A DNA stretch of 64,000 bases. Source: an uncultured Selenomonadaceae bacterium. GTDB lineage: Bacteria > Bacillota > Negativicutes > Selenomonadales > Selenomonadaceae. The stretch is taken from contig CAJOCQ010000001.1 of assembly GCA_905233135.1 (NCBI GenBank), forward strand, positions 62,001 through 126,000, read 5' to 3'. The translations under genes were made by a program, and so were the position numbers. Below the pieces are notes generated by a model. The model was given only the letters and a program-made list of their open reading frames with translations, had not been told where the DNA came from and searched no databases. Of the stretch, positions 9,971 to 18,371 are shown one piece after another (positions within the stretch are counted from its first letter, which is position 1; each line of letters starts with the position of its first letter).

Positions 9971-11077
9971 TTGCAAAAAGTTATTGGAGTTCGATTTAAA
10001 AAAGCCGGCAAAATTCATTTTTTTGACCCGGGCGAAGAAGATATAAAAAGCGGCGATAGTGTAATTGTGGAAACTGCGCGCGGGATTGAGTGCGCGGATG
10101 TTGTAATTGGCGTGCGCGAAATTCCTACCGCCGAAAATTCCGCAGAAAATAATGTTCCAACACCGCGCAAAATTCAACGAAAAGCCACGCCCGAAGATTT
10201 GGAGCGCGTCGCCGAAAATAAAATTAAGGAAAAAAAGGCGTTCGATATTTGCTTGGAAAAAATTAAAGAACACGAATTGCCGATGAATTTAATTAACGTC
10301 AATTATACATTCGACTTGAACAAAATAATTTTTTACTTCACGGCGGACGGGCGCGTGGATTTTCGCGCGTTGGTAAGAGACTTGGCGTATATTTTCCATA
10401 CAAGAATTGAATTGCGGCAGGTCGGCGTTCGTGATGAGGCGAAACTTTTGGGCGGCGTCGGTTGTTGCGGGCGTCCTTTATGTTGTTCAAATTTTTTGGG
10501 AGATTTTGTAGCTGTTTCAATTCGTATGGCGAAGGAGCAAAATTTATCTTTAAACCCTACAAAAATTTCGGGAATTTGCGGGCGTTTACTTTGCTGTTTG
10601 AAATACGAAAATGACTATTACCACGAAAATTATATTGCGCAGGCGAAGGATTATCAGCCAAAAGTTGGTGACAGAATTATTTTGGAAAACGGCAAAACGG
10701 GTAAAATTGTTGCGCTGAATGAAGTTCGCCGCAATGCAACAATTTTGGTTGACAGCGGCAAAGAAACTGTTGTAACGGCTTGGGAAACTTTGTTGCCGCT
10801 GGAAAACGGAGAAAACGTTTCGCAAATTGCCGAAGATAATATTGAAGACGTTGAAACAGAATTTGAACCGCCGCCGCCTGAAACTTCGCCCTTGCCTAAA
10901 CCCGCGCCCGCTCCAAAATCTGAACGACCCAACAAAAATTCTGACTACAAAAAAAATCTTAACCGCCGCGAAGATTCTTATGCAACGAATTTGTTTGACA
11001 ATCGCCGCAACGAAAAAGTTAATAAAAAAATGAATCGTCAACGCAAAAATCCCAATTCCAAAGGGCGGAAGAAGTAG
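9971..11077 (+). CDS. ricT: PSP1 C-terminal domain protein (RicT/YaaT family)
   Basis: GVRFKKAGKIHFFDPG, CGRPLCCSNFLGDF, SGICGRLLCCLKYE motifs; TTG start after GGGAGG. Confidence 0.88.
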   Translation: MQKVIGVRFKKAGKIHFFDPGEEDIKSGDSVIVETARGIECADVVIGVREIPTAENSAENNVPTPRKIQRKATPEDLERVAENKIKEKKAFDICLEKIKEHELPMNLINVNYTFDLNKIIFYFTADGRVDFRALVRDLAYIFHTRIELRQVGVRDEAKLLGGVGCCGRPLCCSNFLGDFVAVSIRMAKEQNLSLNPTKISGICGRLLCCLKYENDYYHENYIAQAKDYQPKVGDRIILENGKTGKIVALNEVRRNATILVDSGKETVVTAWETLLPLENGENVSQIAEDNIEDVETEFEPPPPETSPLPKPAPAPKSERPNKNSDYKKNLNRREDSYATNLFDNRRNEKVNKKMNRQRKNPNSKGRKK

Positions 11078-11155
11078 GGAACCAAGGAATAAGGATATAG
11101 GGTACCAGTGAAAAAAACACTCTTCCCTTTTCTCTGGAACCTTGGAACACTTAAA
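11076..11155. repeat. Heptad-periodic inverted-repeat element
   Basis: gggaaccaaggaataaggatatagggtacc ... ctctggaaccttggaac; same family at 36860 and 60354. Confidence 0.65.
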
Positions 11156-11194
11156 CAGTCAAGAGGATTTTTTTATAAATTTAAAGGTTGAAAA

Positions 11195-11935
11195 ATGAAT
11201 ATAAAATTGCAAGCCGGCGAACGCCTTGACGATTTAATGAAGTCCGGCAGAAAAATTATTCAGAACGAAAACGAATTTTGCTTTTCAATGGATTCGGTTT
11301 TAATTTCGCACTTCCCAATTTTTAAACACCGCTACAAAGTTTTGGATTTGGGAACGGGTACAGGCGTCATACCGCTTTTAATTGCCGACGAAGTGCAGGA
11401 AATTTGCGCAATAGAATTAAATTCCAGAATGGCTGAAACTGCGCGGCGCAATGTCGAATTAAATAATTTGTCCGAAAAAATAACGGTGCTTGAGGGCGAT
11501 TATCGACAGCACAGAGAAATTTTTCGCGCAGAAAGTTTTGACTTGGTTATAGCAAATCCGCCGTATGTTCCCGTAAAGGACGGCGATTCAAACAAATTGC
11601 ACGGCGTGGCGCGCGCGCGTCACGAATTTACAGCGACGCTTGAAGATGTTGTAACGGCGGCAAGATACGTTTTGAAATTTCACGGCGTTTTCTGTATGAT
11701 ACATTTGGCGGCGCGTTTAACTGAAATTGTTGACACGTTACACCGCCACCAATTTGAAATGAAACGCCTGCAAATTATTCAGCCGAAATTAAAACGCAAC
11801 GCCAATTTGATTATGGTTGAGGCGATTGTCGGCGCAAGCGCGGGCAGTTTGCAAATTTTGCCGCCGCTTGTTGTCCACGAAGATAACGGCGCGTACACTT
11901 CAGATATTAAAAAAATTTACGGCTTGGAGGATTGA
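11195..11935 (+). CDS. trmN6: tRNA1(Val) (adenine(37)-N6)-methyltransferase-like (TrmN6/YabB)
   Basis: VLDLGTGTGVIPLLIAD SAM motif; NPPY catalytic motif; FCFSMDSVLISHF. Confidence 0.85.
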   Translation: MNIKLQAGERLDDLMKSGRKIIQNENEFCFSMDSVLISHFPIFKHRYKVLDLGTGTGVIPLLIADEVQEICAIELNSRMAETARRNVELNNLSEKITVLEGDYRQHREIFRAESFDLVIANPPYVPVKDGDSNKLHGVARARHEFTATLEDVVTAARYVLKFHGVFCMIHLAARLTEIVDTLHRHQFEMKRLQIIQPKLKRNANLIMVEAIVGASAGSLQILPPLVVHEDNGAYTSDIKKIYGLED

Positions 11936-12285
11936 TATTTTTGTTGGGCAAAAACAAAATTATTTTGAAAAAAGTTATTTCAGAAATTAACTTAGAATTT
12001 GAAATGTTGGACAATGTTTCACTTGAAAATTTTTTGGAAGATGAAAAAACTAAACGCGCCGTTGCAATGACGGCTATAAATATTGGCGAATTAGTCAAAG
12101 GTTTAACGTCGGAATTTCGTATTGAAAATAATCAAGTTGAATGGAAAAAAATTGCAGGTTTGAGCGATATAATTTCTAATAAATATTATACTGTCGATAT
12201 GGAAGAAGTTTATAACGCTGTCAAAAATGAATTTTCCGAATTGAAGGCGCAAATTGAAAAAATTCTTGAAAGCGAGGAATTATGA
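11932..12285 (+). CDS. HepT-like (DUF86) protein with altered RX4HXY motif
   Basis: AMTAINIGELVKGLTSEFR...VEWKKIAGLSDIISNKYYTVDMEEVYNAVKNE resembles HepT; overlaps trmN6 stop and abuts rsmI ATG (ATGA). Exact TTG start uncertain. Confidence 0.6.
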   Translation: MIFLLGKNKIILKKVISEINLEFEMLDNVSLENFLEDEKTKRAVAMTAINIGELVKGLTSEFRIENNQVEWKKIAGLSDIISNKYYTVDMEEVYNAVKNEFSELKAQIEKILESEEL

Positions 12286-13103
12286 CGGGGATTTTATATT
12301 TAGTTGCAACGCCGATTGGCAATTTGGAAGATATAACATTTCGGGCGGTGCGAATCCTGCGCGAAGTCGATATTATAGCCGCCGAAGATACACGCCATAC
12401 AAGGAAACTTTTGGCGCATTTTGAAATACATAAACCGCTGATTCGCTACGATGAATTTGTTGACGGCGCAAAAATCATTGAACTGTTGCAGGAAGGAAAA
12501 AATATAGCGTGCGTTTCAGACGCGGGGCTCCCCGCAATTTCAGACCCGGGCGCGGATTTGGTAAAGCTTGCCGTTGAAAAAAATATTCAAGTTTGCCCGA
12601 TTCCCGGCGCAAATGCCGCGCTTAGTGCGTTAATTTGTTCCGCGCTTGACACCACGAAATTTACTTTTGCAGGATTTTTGCCCAAGTCTGCGAAAAATCG
12701 CCTGGAAGTTTTAAATGAACTTTCGACGCACAAAGAAACTTTAATTTTTTATGAAGCCCCGCACCGTATCAAAAAAATTTTGGAAGAAATGCAAAAAGTT
12801 TTCGGCAACAGAAAAATTTGCATTGCCCGCGAACTTACCAAGATTCACGAGGAATTTATTCGCGCAGATTTAAATTCGCTTGCAGAAAAACTTGACGAGC
12901 CACGCGGCGAATTTGTTATAGTTATCGAAGGTTGCAACGCCGAAATTGAAACGCCCGCGCCTGAAAATTTTCTTGACGCTTACCAAAAATTAATTTCTGA
13001 AGGCGCAGATAAAAAATCCGCAATTCGTGAAGTTGCACAAAAATTTAATTTGAGTCGGCGCGAAGTTTACAACGCCGTTGTTGACCTTGAAAATAATTTG
13101 TAG
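12282..13103 (+). CDS. rsmI: 16S rRNA (cytidine(1402)-2'-O)-methyltransferase
   Basis: LYLVATPIGNLEDITFRAVRILREVDIIAAEDTRHTRKLL; SDAGLPAISDPGADLV. Confidence 0.95.
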   Translation: MTGILYLVATPIGNLEDITFRAVRILREVDIIAAEDTRHTRKLLAHFEIHKPLIRYDEFVDGAKIIELLQEGKNIACVSDAGLPAISDPGADLVKLAVEKNIQVCPIPGANAALSALICSALDTTKFTFAGFLPKSAKNRLEVLNELSTHKETLIFYEAPHRIKKILEEMQKVFGNRKICIARELTKIHEEFIRADLNSLAEKLDEPRGEFVIVIEGCNAEIETPAPENFLDAYQKLISEGADKKSAIREVAQKFNLSRREVYNAVVDLENNL

Positions 13104-13116
13104 AGGAGTTTTTGAA

Positions 13117-14073
13117 ATGATGCTGGTTAAAGGGATTGTTGGAGGCGATGCACTTCTAACCGAATTTTTAATTAAGGGCTTGACGCTCAACGGCGCGGCT
13201 GAAAGTTACTGCGTAGGCAATTTTGATGAAGTCGTTGGAAATCACATTGAAAGTAAATACGGCGTTAAATTCATAAAAAATATTGATGATTTTATTGGAA
13301 GTTCCGCGCTTTTATTTTTAACTTTCGATTTTACCGAGACTGAAAAAATTTTGCCGCATTTGGCTAAAAAAATTAATCCGGAGTCGCTGATTGTTTCAGC
13401 AGTCCCCGAATTAAAATTAAAAAAACTTGAAGAACATTTCCCCGAAAATGAAATTATCCGCCTGTTCATTACGCCTTCAATAATTTCGGGGCAAGGGCTC
13501 GGCGCGTACGTTGTCAGCCAAAATGCCTCAATCAATGCTCAAAGTGTCGCAGAAATTATCTTGAAAGATTGCGGCGATGTTATAAACGTTGCAGACGAAA
13601 AGGAACTCGAAAAGGTTGCAGATTTTTTTACAGCCAATACTTATATGTCTTACGTTATGATTCAAAATATGTTGCGCGGCGCAAAAAAGTTGGGAATGAC
13701 GCAGGAAGAGGCAAATTTTGCCGTCGTGAAAATTTTTAGCGGCGCGGTGTTTACTCTGATTGAAGGCGGCAAGGATAACAGCGCAATGATTCGCCGAACT
13801 ACCGTTGACCAAAGATACCGCACAAAAGTTACAAAGTTAATCGATACTCAAGGCATTAAAAAGGAAATGGAAAAATTTATTGAACGCCCCATTTACGCCG
13901 AAATTATCGAAGCCGAAGATGAAGAAAAAATTGCGCAGGCGTCCGGCAAAAGTACAGGCAACCGCTTTTCAAATACCGCCGCAAGTTCGCACAATGTCGG
14001 CTTTTCCAAAAAAGCTAAAAAATCTGACGCCAAAACTTCTACAATTAAAATGCATTACCGCAAAGAGGAATAG
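13117..14073 (+). CDS. Pyrroline-5-carboxylate reductase-like (ProC-related), probably divergent
   Basis: P5CR-like arrangement (FITPSIISGQGLGAYV; NMLRGAKKLGMTQEEANFAVVKIFSGA), with dinucleotide and active-site motifs degenerate; ATG preceded by AGAGGAG. Confidence 0.6.
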   Translation: MMLVKGIVGGDALLTEFLIKGLTLNGAAESYCVGNFDEVVGNHIESKYGVKFIKNIDDFIGSSALLFLTFDFTETEKILPHLAKKINPESLIVSAVPELKLKKLEEHFPENEIIRLFITPSIISGQGLGAYVVSQNASINAQSVAEIILKDCGDVINVADEKELEKVADFFTANTYMSYVMIQNMLRGAKKLGMTQEEANFAVVKIFSGAVFTLIEGGKDNSAMIRRTTVDQRYRTKVTKLIDTQGIKKEMEKFIERPIYAEIIEAEDEEKIAQASGKSTGNRFSNTAASSHNVGFSKKAKKSDAKTSTIKMHYRKEE

Positions 14074-14101
14074 AAAAAATTTTTGTAAAGGAGAAATTTT
14101 A

Positions 14102-15637
14102 ATGGACAAAAAAACATTCTACATTACAACGCCGATTTATTACCCGAGCGCAAAATTGCACATTGGGCACGCTTACTGCACAACCATTGCAGATACCATT
14201 GCAAGATTTAAACGACTTGCAGGTTACGAAGTTTTTTTCTTGACGGGCAGCGACGAACACGGGCAAAAAATTCAACGCACCGCCGAAGCGCAAAATGTAA
14301 CGCCGCTTGAATACGTTGATAAAATCGTTGCGAGTTTTCAGGAACTTTGGAAACGGCTGGAAATTTCCAACGACGATTTTATAAGAACTTCGGAGCCGCG
14401 CCATCATAAAGTTGTTCAAGAAATTTTTAGGCGTATTCGTGACAACGGCGATATTTACAAGGGCGAATACACGGGCTTATATTGCACGCCCTGCGAATCT
14501 TATTGGACTGAATTGCAGCTTGACGAAAACGGCTGTTGTCCCGATTGTCATCGCCCCGTTGAAAAAGTTTCCGAAGAGGCTTACTTTTTTAAAATGTCGA
14601 AATACGCTGACGCCGTTTTGAAACACATTGAAGAAAATCCTGAATTTTTGGAGCCGAAAAGCCGCCGTAACGAAATGATTAATTTTATTAAGCAAGGGCT
14701 TGAGGATTTATGCGTTTCGCGCACTTCGTTTAATTGGGGTATTCCCGTACCTGACGACGAAAAGCACGTTATTTACGTTTGGTTTGACGCACTGACAAAT
14801 TATTTAACGCCGATTGGATTTTTGGACGACGCCGAAAAATTTAAAAAGTTTTGGCCTGCCGATTTGCACTTGGTAGGAAAAGAAATTGTGCGCTTCCATA
14901 CAATTATTTGGGGTTGCATTTTAATGGCGTTGGGAATGGAACTGCCAAAAAAAGTTTACGGGCACGGGTGGCTTGTAATTTCCGGCGATAAAATGTCGAA
15001 GTCAAAAGGCAATGTTGTTGACCCGATGTTATTAATTGACGAATTTGGCGCGGATGCTATCAGATATTTTCTCCTGCGCGAAATTAATTTGGGACAAGAC
15101 GGCAATTTCAATCGTGACGCGCTGATTCAACGTATTAATTCAGATTTAGCAAACGATTTGGGAAATTTACTGCACCGCTCCTTGAATATGATTAACAAAT
15201 TTCAAAAGGGCGTTTTGCTTGAAACTTCAGGCGGTACAGAAATTGATACTTCGCTGAAAAATGAAGCGGTTGAAACTGCAAAGGAATACCGTGCTTTAAT
15301 GGAAAATCTGCAACTTTCTGACGCCGTGAAACTTGTTTGGAAATTTATCAGCCGCTGCAACAAGTACATTGATGAGACCGCCCCGTGGAAACTTGCCAAA
15401 GACGAAACGCAGAAACAAAATCTTTCCAACGTGCTTTACAACCTTGCAGAATCTTTGAGAATCATTGCAATTTTAATTTCGCCGCTTATGCCCAATACTT
15501 CGCGCAGGATTTTAGCGCAGTTGCAACTTTCGCAAGATATTAAATTGGAAGACGCGGAAATTTTCGGCAAGCTTGAAATTAATCACGTTGTAGGAAAACC
15601 TGAGCAACTTTTCCCGCGCATCGAGGTTGAACAATGA
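14102..15637 (+). CDS. metG: Methionyl-tRNA synthetase
   Basis: FYITTPIYYPSAKLHIGHAYCTT, KMSKSKGN; ORF track starts upstream but ATG 14102 has AAAGGAG. Confidence 0.93.
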   Translation: MDKKTFYITTPIYYPSAKLHIGHAYCTTIADTIARFKRLAGYEVFFLTGSDEHGQKIQRTAEAQNVTPLEYVDKIVASFQELWKRLEISNDDFIRTSEPRHHKVVQEIFRRIRDNGDIYKGEYTGLYCTPCESYWTELQLDENGCCPDCHRPVEKVSEEAYFFKMSKYADAVLKHIEENPEFLEPKSRRNEMINFIKQGLEDLCVSRTSFNWGIPVPDDEKHVIYVWFDALTNYLTPIGFLDDAEKFKKFWPADLHLVGKEIVRFHTIIWGCILMALGMELPKKVYGHGWLVISGDKMSKSKGNVVDPMLLIDEFGADAIRYFLLREINLGQDGNFNRDALIQRINSDLANDLGNLLHRSLNMINKFQKGVLLETSGGTEIDTSLKNEAVETAKEYRALMENLQLSDAVKLVWKFISRCNKYIDETAPWKLAKDETQKQNLSNVLYNLAESLRIIAILISPLMPNTSRRILAQLQLSQDIKLEDAEIFGKLEINHVVGKPEQLFPRIEVEQ

Positions 15638-16603
15638 AAATTTTGCTCGTTATTTCAACTGAATCGTTGCCTTTTGCCCTTACCAGGCTATGACGATTTG
15701 GCAAATTATGTGCAAAGGTGCGGCTGTCCGCAAAATAAATTTATACACTTGCAAAACTTGAATAGCGCATAAAATTTTTTAATTGAAAGAGCTTTAAGAT
15801 ATTATGAAGAGCACTCGAACGAATTTGAAATTTTTGCAACCGGCAACAGTCATGCTTGTATGGGCTTGGACGCCAATCAATTCAAATATAAACTTTTTAA
15901 TTTTGGGCGTTCTTCACAAGATTTATATTATAGTTATCAAATTGCAAAGCGCGTTCTGACGCCAAAAACGGGGGGGGGCAGCAGAATTCGCTACGCGCTG
16001 ATAGAACTTAATCCCTACACATTCCACGCCGACCAATCACTATATTACAGTGAAAATTTTCGTCTTTTACATTACGTAGTTTCTTTTAAAGATGTTCATA
16101 ATTTTTGGCTGCCGCTCGAAAAATATAAAAATTTATTCAATGCAAATTTTTTGGCGTACAAATTGCCGCTCGAAAATTTTGATATTAACAATGTAATGCT
16201 TGAAAAAACTCCGCTGCGCTTTATGAATTTTAAATCTCGACTTGGCGCACGTGAAAGAAGTGAAGTTTGGGATAAAAAATGTTATCCCGATACTTTAAAA
16301 GAATATGTAAAAATTTTTGACGATTATTTGGCACTTTGTCAAGAAAATAACGTTCGCCCGATAATTTGTACATTTCCTGTCAGTGAATGTTATAAAAAAT
16401 ATTTTTCCAAAAAAATAATTGCCGAATTTAATCACGATATAGAAGAAGCTTTAAAAAAATATCCTGCGGTATTTCTTGACGCTTGGAAATTGAAAGGCTT
16501 TGACGATTCAGATTTTTATGACGTTGACCACTTGAATATTAAAGGCGCGGCAAAATTCAGCACCATTTTAAATAATGTCATTGAACAACTTGAAAATTCC
16601 TAA
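15634..16603 (+). pseudogene. Decayed SGNH/acyltransferase-like gene; remaining ORF at 15860-16603
   Basis: MKILLVISTES..., then frame change and stops; residual frame EEHSNEFEIFATGNSHACMGLDANQ continues into ORF 15860; G9 tract at 15970-15978. Confidence 0.55.
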
Positions 16604-16678
16604 AATGTAAATTCTGTTATACTTTTGCAGGGTAATAAAAAATTTTGTCGAATTTAGCGGCGTTAAGGAGGTTTAAAA

Positions 16679-17902
16679 ATGGATTACTCAACTTACTTGA
16701 AAAACTATCCTACCAAAGACGGGAAATTTGGAAAATACGGCGGCGCGTACTTGCCGCCTCAACTCGTTCCCGCAATGCAAGAAATTAACGATGCTTATTT
16801 AACAATTTGTCAATCTTCGCAATTTATTAACGAATTGCGCCGCATTCGCCGTGAATTTCAAGGACGCCCGACGCCAATTTATCATTGCGAACGCTTAAGC
16901 CGCAAGCTCGGCAAAACGCAAATTTATTTGAAGCGCGAAGATTTAAACCATACCGGCGCACATAAATTAAATCATTGTATGGGCGAAGGACTTTTGGCAA
17001 AATTTATGGGCAAAAAAAGAATTATAGCCGAAACGGGCGCAGGGCAGCACGGCGTGGCACTTGCAACGGCGGCGGCTTTTTTCGGCTTGGAATGTTCAAT
17101 TTATATGGGCGAAATTGACATTGCAAAACAAGCTCCCAACGTTGCACGTATGAAAGTTTTGGGCGCAAATGTTGTTTCTGTTACGCGCGGACAAAAAACT
17201 TTGAAGGAAGCAGTTGACGCCGCCTTTGAAGATTATCTTGAAAATTACAAAGATACGATTTACTGTATCGGCTCGGCGGTCGGTCCGCACCCTTTCCCAA
17301 TGATGGTTAGAGATTTTCAATTTGTAGTCGGCGAAGAGGCGCGCCAACAATTTTTGGAAATGATGGGACATTTTCCTGACGTTGTAACGGCTTGCGTTGG
17401 CGGCGGCTCAAATTCAATCGGAATGTTTTTGCCGTTTGTAAATGACCCTGTAGAAATTGTCGGCGTTGAACCTTTGGGGCGCGGCGAAAGTGTCGGCGAT
17501 AACGCGGCGTCAATGACTTACGGCTCTGAAGGCGTTATGCACGGCTTTAATAGCATTATGTTAAAAGACGAAAAGGGCGAAGCCGCGCCTGTTTATTCCA
17601 TTGCAAGCGGCTTGGATTATCCGAGCGTTGGACCCGAACACGCCTTTTTGAGAGAACTTGGGCGCGTAAAATATGACGTTGCAACAGATAAAGAGGCGGT
17701 TAATGCCTTCTTTAAACTTTCGCGCTATGAAGGAATTATCCCCGCGCTTGAATCTTCGCACGCCTTAGCTTATGCAATGCGCCGCGCAAAGGAAATGGAT
17801 CACGGCGCAATTTTGGTAAACTTAAGCGGGCGCGGCGATAAAGATTTAGATTACGTCATTGAAAAATACGGTTACGGCGAAGATTTTAAAGACTTCGATT
17901 GA
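16679..17902 (+). CDS. trpB: Tryptophan synthase beta chain
   Basis: [60 protein letters not shown]. Confidence 0.95.
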   Translation: MDYSTYLKNYPTKDGKFGKYGGAYLPPQLVPAMQEINDAYLTICQSSQFINELRRIRREFQGRPTPIYHCERLSRKLGKTQIYLKREDLNHTGAHKLNHCMGEGLLAKFMGKKRIIAETGAGQHGVALATAAAFFGLECSIYMGEIDIAKQAPNVARMKVLGANVVSVTRGQKTLKEAVDAAFEDYLENYKDTIYCIGSAVGPHPFPMMVRDFQFVVGEEARQQFLEMMGHFPDVVTACVGGGSNSIGMFLPFVNDPVEIVGVEPLGRGESVGDNAASMTYGSEGVMHGFNSIMLKDEKGEAAPVYSIASGLDYPSVGPEHAFLRELGRVKYDVATDKEAVNAFFKLSRYEGIIPALESSHALAYAMRRAKEMDHGAILVNLSGRGDKDLDYVIEKYGYGEDFKDFD

Positions 17903-17927
17903 AAATATTTTTTCCGCAAAAAATTTA

Positions 17928-17953
17928 GCCTGTCAGAAATGACGGGCTTTTTT
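17928..17953 (+). terminator. Rho-independent terminator after trpB
   Basis: GCCTGTCA-gaaa-TGACGGGC + T6. Confidence 0.75.
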
Positions 17954-18001
17954 GTTACAGAAAAAATAAAAGAGGCGCACAGGACGTGCGCCTCTCGTAC
18001 C

Positions 18002-18239
18002 CTCGCGCAGGACGCGCGGCACTTAATACTTTGCAAGCTGAAAAATGCAACCCGTCAATGCCGGTAATACGCCCGTCACTAAAGCCGCAGCGTGCGATAA
18101 CTCAGATGCGTAGGAAAAAGTAGAGGCCCCAAAGGGGGCATCCTGTTACTACGTGCGTACAAAAACCGAGCGGCCCTGACGGGCGAAAAAGTTTCTTTCT
18201 TTGCCAGGCGTTTCTTTCTTTTCAAAGAAAGAAATGCCG
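18002..18239. repeat. Dispersed structured intergenic element, copy 2 (inverted, extended form)
   Basis: cgcgcaggacgcgcgg module, CGCCCGTCA...TGACGGGCG, GCGTAGGAAAAAG, and hairpin GGCGTTTCTTTCTTT/AAAGAAAGAAATGCC. Confidence 0.8.
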
Positions 18240-18371
18240 TATTAGAAAAAATTAAAATTAAAATTTGAATTAACCCCTCAAAAACCTAATCCCTAAATTA
18301 TGTTGCAAAGAATTTTCTAAAATTGTAAAATAGCAATATAATCTGAAAATTCTAAGCGAGGTGAAATTTTA

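Noticed and set aside
13880-14101. N-terminal extension of MetG in the ORF track (start 13880)
   Set aside because: Overlaps the ProC-like CDS; ATG 14102 has a good RBS and begins the conserved MetG N-terminus.
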